A stretch of DNA of 64,000 nucleotides from Burhinus oedicnemus (taxonomy: Eukaryota; Chordata; Aves; Charadriiformes; Burhinidae): the NCBI GenBank assembly GCA_008921705.1, contig VFFE01005895.1, positions 149,283 to 213,282 on the forward strand. The letters are read 5' to 3'. Below are positions 1-11,551 of this stretch, in pieces (the first letter of the stretch is position 1; each line of letters begins with the position of its first letter). Below the pieces are notes generated by a model. That model was given only the letters and a program-made list of their open reading frames with translations. It did no database searches and was not told the origin of the DNA. A program made the position numbers and the translations under genes.

Positions 1-400
1 ATGCGGTTTGCCCTGGTGGCTGCCAGGGCACACTGCTGACTCCTGTTGAGCCTGCTGTCAACCAGCACCCACAGACCCATTTCTGCAGGGCTGCTCTCCA
101 GCCACTCCTCTCCCAATTTATACTTGTCCCTGGCATTACTCCATCCCAGGTGCAGAATCTGGCATTTGACTTGTTAAATTTCATCCCATTAATCATAGCC
201 TAATGCTCCAATCTATCTAATCCCTCTGCAAGGCCTCTTGTCCCTCAGGAAAGTCGACAGGACCTCCCAGTTTGGTATCACCAGCAAACTTGCTAATGGT
301 GCATTCAACTCCTGCATCCAGATCATTGATAAAGACACTGAACAGGACTGGCCCTAGAAGTGAACCCTGAGGAACACCGCTGGTGAAATCTGTGCCAAAG
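1..400 (-). repeat. CR1 LINE fragment, antisense to the + strand
   Basis: Read on the minus strand, this resembles the CR1 reverse-transcriptase region: [11 protein letters not shown], [23 protein letters not shown] and KLGG. On the + strand the phrases 'ccagatcattgataaag' and 'gaggaacaccgctggt' match the better CR1 copy at 38.4-38.5 kb. It lacks a 3' end within the window, is decayed, and fades out near 400. The left limit is the window edge. Confidence 0.85.
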
Positions 401-1438
401 GCAGGTCTACGTCTGTTCCTGATGCCTGCTGTTGATCTACTGGTCTGGGTTTACAGAAGATCTCCAAAGCAAGTTAGGGGGCCAGAAAACTTTTTTTTTT
501 CCCCAAAATAAATTTATAATGTTAAGTGTAAGCAAATTTAACTGGTGATTGTTAAATATACAAAGTACTTTATTAACAATTGTGAAAGCAGCTAGTGCTC
601 TCTATACCTGTAATGTTTTAATCAGACCTGCATGTCTTCCTAAGAGATATTCTAATCCAATTTACATGGGATTTAACTGCAGATTGTGTTTATTTACAAG
701 GAAATAAGAGTACCTGGTCACAATGACCCCTTCTAACTTAATTCTAAGGATGTAGTGCAATGTTTATGCTGAGATCAAAAATACCGCCCAAATGATGCAG
801 CAACATGCACACGAACATTTTTTTATATCTTAGCCATTCATATACGACTACTTATATTTAAAAATCATGTCTGTGGAGCTAAAACCTAACTTTGTCTGGT
901 TTAATTCTGTTCTACGGGATACCAATTTCCAAGTATCCAATGGGCTCCTCTGATAACTGCTTCCAACAGGCTGCCTCTGTAGATGCCATGAGGCTCATCA
1001 GTCTCTGAACAGTTTGTAGCAGTCTCTCCTTCCAGAGTACTATAAAAAACAGCTGTTTGGTATACTGAGAACTCAATTTTTGAGAGACAGGCCATAGCCT
1101 AACTCTCTTGTAAACTGCTCGCTGCTTTCATGTGTTAGAGAAAGTCTCAGACTGCTCTTAATTCTTCCTAGCCCAGATTTTAAGATCTTCATAAAACAGG
1201 GAGGAATTTAGTCAATTTGATGACAGCCTTCTATCTCATTACATTTGTTATAAGCACCGTCAGGCAACGGCAAGTCATACCCACCAGAAACATACAACAT
1301 TTATCCATGCTTAGGGGTGCAGTAAAACAGCAGTACCAGCTCAGGGGCACCCCGGAGTTTTGTTCCAGGCTCTTGCTGCAATATATCACAAATCATTCAT
1401 TCACACATTATTAAAAGACTGCGAGTTGCAACACGTAC
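401..1438 (-). other. ESD intron downstream of the last visible exon; nothing recognised
   Basis: Mostly AT-rich, single-copy-looking sequence. I looked here for the remaining ESD exons on the minus strand and saw none. A 64-codon minus-strand frame at 901-1095 has no recognisable relatives. Confidence 0.6.
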
Positions 1439-1537
1439 CTCCCATTTGCTTACATCTGATCCCAGATATCCACCAAGGGCTTTCTTCCCCCACTGACACT
1501 GAATAGGGTTGCAGATAGGAGCAAATGCCGATACAGA
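1439..1537 (-). CDS. ESD: ESD sixth coding exon, last in the window (residues 168-200)
   Basis: The acceptor is TTTCTGAACAG and the donor GTACGT. The 33 codons encode [20 protein letters not shown] and then [12 protein letters not shown], matching the human segment that begins [11 protein letters not shown]. The exon is in phase 0 at both ends. The next exon is outside the window. Confidence 0.96.
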
Positions 1538-4500
1538 CTGTTCAGAAAGAAAGCATGAAAAAAGAAGTATGAATTAAGAAAAGTGATTTCTGCTAACTAG
1601 CGAGCAAACTAAAAGCCTTTTCAAAAATTGTTTTCAAGTTACTGCTGGAACCCATGACTTCTCCATCAAACCTCAGAGCTAGGTGCCCTAACCATTATCC
1701 TACTTCCCTCTTATTTGTTCTTTCTAGCCCCACAGTTTTGCTTTCCTTTTTGCACATCAGCCAAGCTACAAAAGGCAGGGTTAGATGTCCTGTTCCTTTC
1801 TCTGTCGGGAGACGTTTGCTTAAATTCCCTTATGCAGCAGAGAAGGATCTCGTCTACTGTTTGGTCTGCATGGTCAGAATGTGAGACCATTTCACCTCCT
1901 ATTGGATTTTGGCAGAGCATAACAAAAGCCTGAGGCATGGGGCTGCTCAGCCTGTCTAAGCAGTGTCTCGTGAATTTAGGTACCTCCAGGATCACAGGTC
2001 AAGAAAAGCGCATGTCAGATCACAACTCCAGGTACTGGTGTCAGAAGTCCAAGCCCTATTCTTACATTCTTTTGGATTTGGCTTTGTGACATCAATATTA
2101 CCATTCACGTCTTGCAAGAAATAGCAACAAACCATCTGAGCCACTGACAGTTCTCCTAGATTTTGGTATTTTCAATTTAATGTTTAATTCTTTTAGATAA
2201 TATAATTAACAGTTAAGTGCTAACAGTGGAAATGGAAATTTCTGAACTACTGGCTCCAAAAGATAAAAAGGAGAGATAAAAATATCTTACATTCAACTCT
2301 TTTATACACACCAAGCTAATGACACTGAGCAAACGTTATGCTATTTTCAAAAATGCAGTTCAATTTTTGCAGCAGCTGACCACAAAGTGCAGGGCCAGGA
2401 CAGCCTATGAAAGGACTGATCCACAAAGGCAAAGTCCCTCATCTCTCAAACACCAATGCCTGATTCTCCCTCAGAAATGCATTTTACACAAGCATATCTC
2501 CAATAAGAACAAAATTTCTCTCAACCCTCATGAGTATAAAGAAAAGGCAAATCAGTTCCAGCATGTTTGATTTAGGTTCAAGTAGAATACAAATAAAAAC
2601 AACTTCAGGTACCTCGAATACTCCAAAAATCAATCTTTAGGAAAGCTGACATGCAAATCTCGGGGGGCAGGGGGAGAATGTCCTCCAGATACTATTTGTA
2701 TGAAGTTCAGGTTCTTACAGTTATGCTTACTATTAGCTGGAGTTAATAGACTTCGTAGTAAATTATAAGCAAACACACATATAATGGTGTTGAAAAGGTT
2801 TGCTGGTAATAAAAGCTCCAACATGAATAAGACAAGATTTGAAAAGATATAGCAAATCACACAACTCCAGAGCTAGAAGGACCCTGTTAACATTTAAATA
2901 TAACAATTGGTTTGGAAGAGCTGTAGCATCATCCAAAACAAACCGAACTTTTCTTAACTTTTAAAATTTGCAGGTTTTTTTTTTATTTCAGTGATGCTCA
3001 CATTCCACAGTGGTGTTTCTGGCAATTTTCCATATTCTAATACTTAGGTACCAATGAACTGCTACAACTAAAGCTATTTATATATTTAATGCTATAACAA
3101 AACTTGGTATTACATTTTCTTTCTTCATTTCTGTAGAAATCTGTATAAGCCTTAATATACCTCATATAAACTGTATTGTATCTTACTTTGTACTTTCCAG
3201 GATTCTTCAGAGCAAGAATAAGAGCTCCATGACCTCCCATGGAATGCCCAAAAATAGACATTCGCTCAGGGTCAGTTGGAAAATTGGCATTTATTAGTTT
3301 AGGCAGCTGTAAAGGAACAACAGTGGAATAAAAACATTAAAGCAACTTCAGTATGTTTAGACAAAGAAGTACACAAATAAATATTGCGTTTTAATGCCAG
3401 GAAGCCACTGAAACCAAAGGCACTTCTTTGGTTCTAGCCTGTCATTTGAAATCATGGCCTGAAAGCAATCTGAACAGGACTGCAAAACCAAAAGGGAACA
3501 ATTAATCTGATAGTAAGTAACTCAAAGGATCTCTACAGAAATCTATCATAACCCTGTAACACAAGAAGTGGGAATAAATACACAGTCTCATTTTAACAGA
3601 CACATAAGTATGTGCTCCTGTAAGGGACCAGAATGGCAAACTGGACGCTCACCTTTCTAATATATATTTCAAGGATTTCCTTTTACACCCAGTTAAAAAA
3701 AAAACAACAACCAAACAAAAAAAAACCAAACCCAAACCACCATCCCACTGTCCCAAGACAGACAGTGAAAACAGTCTAAATGAGCAACACATCTGAAGTA
3801 CTGGTGCAGTGAAATGCAGTGGGCTGCTCCAGAAGCAGCAGAGCAGTAATTTTATAAAAGCAGACACTGAACAACTAATGAATCAAGATTAGGCAGGTAG
3901 GCCAACCCTGTGGCATCTCCAGCAAGAAAGCAGACTCAAGGAGTTCCTGCTCAGGCCCATCCAGGTGTTATTACCTCTGTGCTGAAGTTCTCTCCCTCCT
4001 CAGTTCGATCACAGTAACAGGCTAACTAGGGGCCTAACAAGTAGGTAAATCCGATCACTGAAATAAGCAAGGATTAAAGAAGAAATAATAAACAATTTTT
4101 ATAAAAGAGGAGAGCAAGAAAAGAACGAACCATCCATAAGCTATCAAGCCAGCTTTGGTGCTAGAAACAAAGAGCATGACTGAACCGTACCCCTTCTAGA
4201 AGAACCCAGCAGCAAAGTTACCTCATCCTTTATGTAGGAATACATCCTATAGTTTGTTTTCCAAGGATCTTCAGTGGCATCCACATAAAAACCAGCACCG
4301 GTGCCAAAATCCCAGCTTTCATCTTCTCCTTCAATATTGCAGCCACCTACCATAAAAATCCTTTATATAGTTACTGTGTTTCCTTTACTAGATGTTCAGA
4401 ATCAGAAAACCTAACATACAAATCAGAGATGCAGGACATGAGTTCTTCAATCAACATGTCTCTACCCTTCCAACTAGAAGACAATTCAGATTTTCGTTCA

Positions 4501-7500
4501 TTAGTACAGTGCTTTCAAGTCTTATTTCAACACCACTTTCAAAATGCCACTTACGGACTACCTACAGATGTATCCAGCTTCTAACTTGTTTCAGTACCCC
4601 TTCATAAATGAACATATACAGATCTCTCCTAAACTAATACTGTAAAGCTTCGTCCAATTTACCCAGGGACTTATGCAAAAGTTGGCACTTGTTAACTGGT
4701 GCTATCAGCTTATGTCAGTTATTAGACTCATCCCATCAAGTACAAGAAACTATGTGAGAAACAGAAAGTGTAGAAAATATTTTCGTCCCCCCAGCAGGAC
4801 AGAACCATATATCACCAAATGGTGTGTCCGGACCAGTTTATGTGCTTCAAATAACGTCTGCTACACCTCCGTTTTTAGGATTCAACAGTGTAATAACACT
4901 TACGGTCCCTATAATTTTTTAAGTATATAACTATACCTTTTCTGCAATTCGTTTCATTGCTCCCACCTATAACTCCCCATAAAACCTAAATAATTTCTTC
5001 TTTGAATAACTGCAGGGTTGTATCCTCTTTTCCAAGGCTACACTTTCAAACTAAATCTGCAGATGTCTCCTTGAAAGTCAATACATCCCATCCAGTTCTC
5101 TATTACTCTCCCTTTGATTAACCAGCCTGGTTTGCAGAACAGCACATAATATTTCAAGGTATATGTGACAGGAAATAATGGCCTCCCTTTCTCCAAATCG
5201 TTCCTAGTTTCTGCAATCCAAAATTACATGGGCTTTCACCACTGTCAGATTATACTGCAAACCCATGTGTAATCTGACGATCTGTGCAGAGATACTTGCC
5301 ACCCCGTCACAGTGCAGAATCAGACTTTTACAAGGATCAAAGTTGAGTTTGCTCCAGTGACATGCCCTTGAACACTGTGATTCTAACTTAACAGTCCAGC
5401 AGTCACAGGGTTTGGGGGTGCTTACACAACATGTTGGATATAAAAAGCCTGCTATCTTCTCTCCCTCAGAGACAGACAAAAACTCAGAAAGTCCTGCAAA
5501 GCAATGAAAGCAACACTGATTCTACTAAAAGAAACTTGAGGAAAACCCTGAAAAAAGAAATTTGAAAAAGAACCTGCAAAACGCTGCTTAGCACACCCTT
5601 CTGGAAAAGCAAACCCCTATGAAGAAGGAAAAGTAAAGTCTACCAGGGCCTGACAGAGAGTCTGTAACGACAGGTATTTTAGGTTTTCATGCAGTCTTTT
5701 TCCCCATCCAGATACATCTCCTAGCTGCTGGAAGGTAAGTCTCATGTAGTCATAACTACACAGTTAAAAAGCACGTACTCGCCTTTTCCCTACGTATCCT
5801 CAGTTCTCTTAATTTGTGATTACATTTGAACTGCTCTTCACTTGTTTCTCCAGACAGCTCAAAGAGATTTAAGAACATTTGGGGTCTCTAAGCTAAAATC
5901 TAAATCTAATATGAAACACATACTGAAATTCACCTCAATAGCGGAGCAATCCTGATCAGTTATTAGACTAAAAGGCTGCAAAGAGGGTTTTAAAAGAAAA
6001 TGGACAAAGCAATGAACTAGGCAAATGCAGTTTCACATTGATAGAGACAACTTACACAGACAACACTAAAAGCAAGTCCCAGTATAATTACCCAAGGGTA
6101 ATTCTAATCCTCATATAATGTGAATAACGCAAAGGCTAGTTGCCCATCTCTAGTATGCAGCAGATAGCAACAATGAAGTGTAAAGTTCATTAATACACAA
6201 GTCTTGCTCTTCTGCCCCTCTTCTTCATTAGAAACATGCATTTCTGTTCTTTGACCTGACACAACTTCAAAACCTAAATGTGAAAAAGACTTTCTGGAAA
6301 GAACATCCCTTTATTCCCCTATCGCCTGCGTTCACATCTGACCCACTAAAGCTTGGGAAATATTAGAAGACCGCCACCTTTGTATACAGCATTCATGAGA
6401 CTTTAGCAGAACCCAACAAATACTAAACGTAATACAGTGAATCCCCAAAAGACTGTATTTCCAGTAACTGCATATCCACCATTTTCAGGTTTCCCACACT
6501 AGACATAAGCTCAGCCTCATACAAATGATGGCACATCATTTAAAAAAGCCATTTTTCAGGAGCCTATTGCAGCTGCAGGGGGAAAGGGTTTCTGGCTTGC
6601 TTTTCTAAGTATTGGAATCCTCTGGAGACATGACAGGCTTCAGAAGACAGAATACAATAAAAAGTAAACATAACATATTTGTGTGACAACACAGTTCTGC
6701 AGATTTTTTTAAAAGTCTCAGCAAGCCACAAAGTGCAGGCAAATGTCTCTGATAACGTCTCTCATTTTCTTCCCTCCCCTCCTTCATGCTGAACTCAATG
6801 GCCCCTTTGTTCTAGTTTTAGTGCCATGACAATAAAAGAGTTTCAAATATCAAACCTTCACTACCACGTTATTAAGAATATAGACAATATAATCTAACAA
6901 ACAATGCAAAATATAGAGGTGAGGTCATATTCTGACTCAGGTGGGTAACCCATTTTGTAGCAAACTGCAGCACTCCATTCTGTGAGAATAAAGACGACTG
7001 TTATCACATCTCTTGTTAAAACTTACGTGGGCTTGTGTCTGGTGCAACTACAATAAGGCCATGTTCAGCTGCAGCTTGATGAAAACCAGCTTTCGTTATA
7101 AAATTCTGTTCTGTGCATGTTAACCCTAGAGAAATAAAAATATCATCGGTTACACACTGCTCAGAGCATACCAGTTTCAAAAAACTTTATAAAAGAAAAG
7201 GTTTTGAAAAATAAGGGCAATTCCTATCTCCATAAACATGCAAAAGTCTTTTTACTAGATTCAACAATACTTAATAATCCACAGAAACAGACACAGTTGC
7301 ACTTTCATACCTAGTCGCACTAACATTTGATCAAAAACAGGTCAATGTGTATTCTGTACCCCCCTGAGCGCCTACTCGTGTGGCATATACGGTTTCCTCA
7401 AGTATTGTATATTTAAATCCATTGATTTCAGACCCTGTTGCTAAGATTAACATTAACCTCTGACAGCTAACCTTGCAACTACACTTTTCTCTTGACCAGC

Positions 7501-9973
7501 AGTTCAGCTGTCTGCATTACAGAATTCTGCAAGTGGTCTGACAAATCCTACATTCTTTAGACAGGATAAAGGCTCGTAAGCACTCGGGCTCCAAACCCCA
7601 CAGCAATCCATGCCTTTCGTACTGCAGCAAGGCCAACTGAAGTCCTATTACAAATAAATAATACTGCATACCAGTATTTCAGTTTTTCTTTACTGTGCCA
7701 TTTGAGAGGGGTTAATGATTCTAGTCTTCTCTGGGGACAAGTCACAAACCTAATTTGACTGATATACTAGCCAAGACAGCATGGTTTAGATTCAAAAAAT
7801 AATGTGCTGCATGACTCAAAGCTCTTCAGACAATTTTGATGCTTCCAGCTTCAAGGGTAAACATTTTTACCCAGTACATTGTCATTCTACAAATCAGACC
7901 TACTAGCTATTTTGTGAAATGAGTACATACAAGGAATGTAATCTCCACACTACCAGTCAGTTCTCCAACTTTCTAAACACAAGTGTCAATAAAGCCATTC
8001 CTAAAATTACAGAACAGACACAGCTTCTGCTTTTCATTTTCAATAACAGAAAAAAAAAGATGCAATTAATTAATCCTACAGCCATGACCGACATAAATTT
8101 TGAAACCAATGGCTTAACATTATTTATGCACTTCTGGTGCAAGACCCAGCTCTGAGGGAGATGACAGAACAGGGTGGAGGAACAAAGCCAGGATAACTGG
8201 GAGCATGTATTTGTCTGTACAGTCTCAACCCAGCTTGCCTTACATCCAGCAAGACAGCAGCTGGAGAGGACACCCCAGGAGCCAGAGAGATGAGGAAACA
8301 ATGCTGTGGATGAGACAACTTCACTCCTGCTACACAATCCTCTTCAGCCCCTGGCTCTTTCTGATCCCTCAGTGTTACCTCACTCTAGATGTGCTGGCGC
8401 CAAAGCAGCTGACAGCACCTCCCTTTCCAAGTTCACCAGTCGCTCCCTGCAAAACAGCACTCAGAATAAGGTGGGGTCCAGGGCACAAATTTGCTGGCTC
8501 CGATGGGCTAGATTTTGCCCCCTATCCTGTTAGCTGAAGCAGTCTGTCATAAACAAAGGGAAGCAGGAGGTGTGCCAATGGGAAGGCCTTTCAGGAGAAC
8601 CTTTAAATATGTATGTTTTAGAACACAAAGTATGTACATTTTAGAACAAAAGGGTAGAATATTTTGAACACTGAGTATTTTAGAACACAGTCTGGTAGGC
8701 TACACCCTGAGGCTGGCTGCATCCAACTTTATCACAATACACTCAAAGTAAACGTGTGTTCCAGAAGACGACCTTTTGCAGAATGCAAGAGCTGCCACTA
8801 TAGTACCTCCACATCAGGTTTTCAGTAGCTTAAGCATGCTTAATATTATCTTTTTTAAGTTAGTAAAATTCATGTTACTTACCCGAGAGCCAATACAGCA
8901 CAGGACACTTTCCGATTTCTGCTTTTGGAGGCAAGTAGATTCCAAATTTCATTTTGCATTTTAGCTCTGCACTGTATTAAAAAAATACTCCTTGTTATCA
9001 CCACTACTTAATTAACAAGGTCACAAATATTAAAAAAAGAAAGTTGAATCCATGCATTTTATTCACAGAGAGGTTTGGTCAGTTAATTATAACAACTAAG
9101 TTAAATAAACTGAAAAAAAAAAATTTAAAACAGCCTTAGCCTCTTGAATTGACAACAGCTAACCCTCCTACCTTGTTCTGAATATACTTCAAACACAGAC
9201 TTACAAATAAGCCACATTTTTGCAGTGCTGCTAACTACAAACAGTTTGAAAATTGAATTTTGAACCCCAGAAATATTTAACTTGAGCTTTGTCTGTTAAA
9301 TTGGAATGTAATTTTTACTGAAGAACACATCCACATGACTTGCAGAACATAAACCACACAGCACGCCCCAGCAAGAAATGTTTTCAATCTGCTAAGTCTA
9401 CAGACTAACTAATTGCCTAATTAATACTAAAGCCTAAAATTGTCAATAAAAGCTTATCTAAGCATAACTAACAATTTTTTTTTCTTTGTATCAGAAATTA
9501 AAAAAACTGAATGTTTTTGTTTGCCTTCATCGAACAAGGATCTATCTATCTACTGTGTCTGTCTGCTAACATCATTTTTCAAGAGTGCATAGAAGTGAAA
9601 TATCCAGCAGAGTGAATGAAACTTTGTACACATGGCAGTTCTCTGTGCTGCAAACACAGTAACGGAGCTTCATTTTCAAAGGTAAAAATACTGGCTTCCC
9701 ACCTCAGATCTGCAGCACTGTGTATACTAGACATGTTAAACATTAACAAAGAAATATAAGAATACAGCCAAGGCAGCAGTAGACAGCATTCCTTACTGAA
9801 GTATGGGTATTAGTGAGAACACACTATCTACCTGCAGACTGAGAGCACTGACAACAATGACAGTATGGATTCACTGCTCCATGCTAAACAGCTATGTTGC
9901 TTTACCTGTCATGTTCAAACACCTTCTGGAAACCATCAAAGCATTTGTTGCTGGAAACCTGTTTCAGTGCCAT
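1439..9973 (-). CDS. ESD: S-formylglutathione hydrolase (esterase D), 3' part missing at window edge
   Basis: ESD hydrolyses S-formylglutathione to formate and glutathione, the step after ADH5 in formaldehyde detoxification; the mammalian enzyme is cytosolic. Six coding exons on the minus strand join in frame: 9906-9973, 8883-8971, 7027-7125, 4222-4346, 3187-3306 and 1439-1537. They total 600 nt and encode residues 1-200, collinear without gaps with the human 282-residue protein as I know it. Every intron is GT-AG. The nucleophile elbow GHSMGG places the catalytic Ser at residue 149, as in human. The remaining 82 residues, which hold the catalytic Asp and His, must lie left of position 1; I searched 1-1438 and found no matching exon. 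The start is the ATG at 9973, in a strong context (GCC before, G after). No frameshift or stop is seen, so the gene looks functional. Identity is very secure; only the off-window end is unknown. Confidence 0.97.
1538..3186 (-). other. ESD intron (1.65 kb)
   Basis: It contains the tRNA-derived SINE relic near 1,640-1,702. Otherwise it is AT-rich with short A/T runs, and no exon is seen. Confidence 0.7.
1640..1702 (-). repeat. Relic of a tRNA-derived SINE head (minus strand)
   Basis: On the minus strand, GGATAATGGTTAGGGCAC resembles a tRNA A box and GGGTTCCAGC resembles a decayed B box. Their spacing of roughly 35-45 nt is tRNA-like. The intervening CTAGCTCTGAG resembles the head of reptile and MIR-type SINEs. 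It has no tRNA fold good enough for a functional tRNA gene. Confidence 0.5.
3187..3306 (-). CDS. ESD: ESD fifth coding exon, with catalytic Ser149
   Basis: The acceptor is CCTTTACAG and the donor GTAAGA. The 40 codons begin [10 protein letters not shown] and include [13 protein letters not shown], the alpha/beta-hydrolase nucleophile elbow. Counting from the canonical ATG puts the nucleophile at residue 149, matching human. The exon is in phase 0 at both ends. Confidence 0.97.
3307..4221 (-). other. ESD intron (0.9 kb); nothing recognised
   Basis: AT-rich spacer with an A-rich run around 3,696-3,730. No repeat family or exon is recognised. Confidence 0.6.
4222..4346 (-). CDS. ESD: ESD fourth coding exon (residues 86-127)
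   Basis: The acceptor ATGGTAG is followed by GT, which completes Arg86. The exon encodes [20 protein letters not shown] and then the DATEDPW stretch, and ends in GAG before GTAACT. Its sequence is nearly the same as the human enzyme as I recall it. Length is 125 nt and phase is consistent on both sides. Confidence 0.96.
4347..7026 (-). other. ESD intron (2.7 kb); nothing recognised
   Basis: Single-copy-looking AT-rich sequence. No CR1 or LTR signature and no credible coding frame is seen. Confidence 0.6.
7027..7125 (-). CDS. ESD: ESD third coding exon (residues 53-86)
   Basis: The acceptor is TTTCTCTAG and the donor GTAAGT. It encodes [13 protein letters not shown] followed by [13 protein letters not shown]. 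The SGLTC segment completed here lies near the oxyanion hole in this esterase family (family knowledge). The final C forms the Arg codon with GT of the next exon. Confidence 0.96.
7126..8882 (-). other. ESD intron (1.76 kb) with a small degenerate tandem repeat
   Basis: Apart from the degenerate repeat at 8,611-8,692, nothing is recognised. A pair of opposing frames at about 8,000-8,530 (up to 126 codons) looks like chance. Confidence 0.6.
8611..8692. repeat. Degenerate tandem repeat, about 20-bp unit, four copies
   Basis: The motif GTAT(G)...TTTTAGAACACA recurs four times with drift: around 8611, 8630, 8654 and 8673. It lies in an ESD intron. Confidence 0.7.
8883..8971 (-). CDS. ESD: ESD second coding exon (residues 23-53)
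   Basis: The exon is entered after TTTTTTTAATACAG and left at CTCGG before GTAAGT. It encodes [18 protein letters not shown] and ends CPVLYWLSG. The first base completes Ser23 and the last base begins Gly53. The 89 nt fit the phases of both neighbouring exons. Confidence 0.96.
8972..9905 (-). other. ESD intron (0.93 kb); nothing recognised
   Basis: AT-rich spacer with a short TCTA/TCTG run near 9,540-9,565. No repeat family or exon is recognised. Confidence 0.6.
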
Positions 9974-9981
9974 GGCTTTAA
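9906..9981 (-). CDS. ESD: ESD first coding exon (residues 1-22 plus 2 nt)
   Basis: The acceptor TTTTTTGCAG precedes 8 nt of leader and the ATG at 9973-9971. The exon encodes [12 protein letters not shown] and continues to FEHD. It ends in AG before the donor GTAAAG, which splits a serine codon (AG/T) with the next exon. The coding part is 9906-9973. Confidence 0.95.
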
Positions 9982-11325
9982 CTGCAAAAAAAGGAGCAAG
10001 TTAAATTTGAAAATAAAACATTCCTGGACTTATAGTAAGTTACAAGAACAGAAAAGCTGAATACAACTTAAAGCATCTTTGTTTAATGTCACAGTTTTTC
10101 AGAAGAAAGAATCTCCTGGAAACACTTTCTGATCTTTCATTAACTTTCAATTTCCCCATAGAAATGGAGAGGAGGGGGAGCTGAACTCTAGAGAGCAGAG
10201 ATGACAAAGCCTTCTTGCTTTCCTACAGACCCACATCTCCAACGACGTTTACCTCTGCAATAACCATAGCTTGTTCTTTGTCTACCCATGCTGCTACGGG
10301 GGAAGAAATCTCATGTGCTGTGCTTAGCCTGGAGCTGCCTGTGACGAGGGGCCAGGCTGCTACTTCCACAACGACCATGCAGGAGATAAACCTGTCCCAC
10401 CTTTCCTTCGCCATGTGTGCCAGTATCCAACCACTAACTACCACATCTTTAACGGAAATTAACTACCTTGTTCCAAAGGTCTGGGGGACGGCAGAAAGAC
10501 AGGCCTCACAAAGAAGCAGAATGCTTATTTCCATGGGAAAGAAACAGTATAAAAACTACAAGCAAGGAAACAGTCACGGGACTTTTAAAAGAGCCGGTAG
10601 CACACTCGTAGCAAACTTGCTAAGGAAAGTGGGGAAAGCTGACACAAATGGAGATGCTGTCAGCTTGCACGGACAGTAAGGCCAACGAGACAGCTGAAAG
10701 GGGAAGAGGCCCGAAGGGTCGGCACACACCGAAACCTGAGGAGAAGCCAGGTAACATCAGAGCAGGTAACAAATGTCAAAATGAAAACGCTCCCTCCCTC
10801 ATAGCCGTACACTCCTATGGTGCAACGGCCAAGAAAAAGCACGCACCACCGGCAGCCCTCAGGGCCTGTTCATTGTCTTCCACCACCCCTCTGGGGCTGG
10901 ACTCGAGGGGCGGCCTCGCAGAAGCGCGTTACGCCCACCCCGACGGCAGCACCAAGCCAGGGGCCGCTGGAGCAGCAGGCAGGGCCCGCCGGCCGCCCGC
11001 CCCGGCCCCGGCCCCGGCCCCACCTCGGCTTCGCTCCCATTTCCGTTCCTGGACTAAATTTCCACACGACCTCGCTCCTGCCCGCTGCACCAAAGCGCTC
11101 TCCTGCGCCTGCCTTTACACCTTTCCGCCCTCGGGCGTACCCGCAGGCAGCCATTCCCCCTCCTCGGCCGCCCGCTGGCTGGGCCCGAGGGCCCGCAGGG
11201 ACCTGCCGCTGCGGCCCCCCCTCTCCCCGCAGCGAGGCCCCGGCCCAGCCGCGGGCCGCCGCACTCCCCGCCCCGAACCGCCCGCCCCGGCGCCGGCTCA
11301 GCGTCCCCTTCCCCTGCTCCCTTAC
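9982..11325 (-). other. ESD first intron (1.34 kb), entering the CpG island
   Basis: It separates the leader exon from the ATG exon. The right third is part of the CpG island, including a short GGCCCC tandem near 11,000-11,022. Open frames on both strands at 10,215-11,340 are not supported as genes. Confidence 0.65.
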
Positions 11326-11450
11326 CGCTGAGGAGCAGCGGGGCTGAGCGGCGGACAGCGCGGGCGAGGGGCAGCCCCTGCATGGGCGCGGCCTCCCGCC
11401 GCCCCGCCCGCGCCGGGGGCCTGAGGCGGTGGCTTCCTGCCCGCCATGGC
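11326..11450 (-). other. ESD: ESD 5' exon (exon 1), probably 5' UTR; right edge approximate
   Basis: The exon ends at 11326 in CTCAGCG followed by the donor GTAAGG, inside the CpG island and 1.34 kb upstream of the ATG exon. That exon opens with an acceptor and 8 nt of leader (9974-9981), so an upstream leader exon is required and this is the only good donor in the island. The transcription start cannot be read from sequence, so 11,450 is a guess. An in-frame ATG at 11383 stays open through the splice to the canonical ATG and would add 22 residues (see findings). Its context is weak, with C at both -3 and +4. Exon 1 is inferred, not shown by transcripts. Confidence 0.7.
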
Positions 11451-11513
11451 GCCTGCTGGGCTGAGCCCTCAGCGGAGCTGAAGTCCACGCCCCCGGGGGA
11501 GGGCTGGGGGGGG

Positions 11514-11551
11514 TCTACTATGTCTGTGGGGGTCTACTATGTCTGTGGGGG
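11514..11551. repeat. Tandem duplication of a 19-bp unit beside the ESD promoter
   Basis: Two identical copies of the 19-bp unit TCTACTATGTCTGTGGGGG lie side by side just upstream of ESD exon 1, at the edge of the CpG island. Confidence 0.95.

Noticed and set aside
401..1438. Remaining ESD exons left of the last exon found
   Set aside because: No minus-strand segment matches the expected final 82 residues; they must lie beyond the window.
1640..1702. A functional tRNA gene on the minus strand
   Set aside because: The B box is degraded, no clean cloverleaf or acceptor stem is visible, and no terminator T-run is suitably placed; a SINE relic fits better.
10648..11488. Frames of 144-227 codons on both strands in the ESD CpG island
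   Set aside because: Stop codons are rare in such GC-rich DNA; translations are Pro/Arg/Ala-rich without motifs. Only the short in-frame ESD leader extension is worth following.
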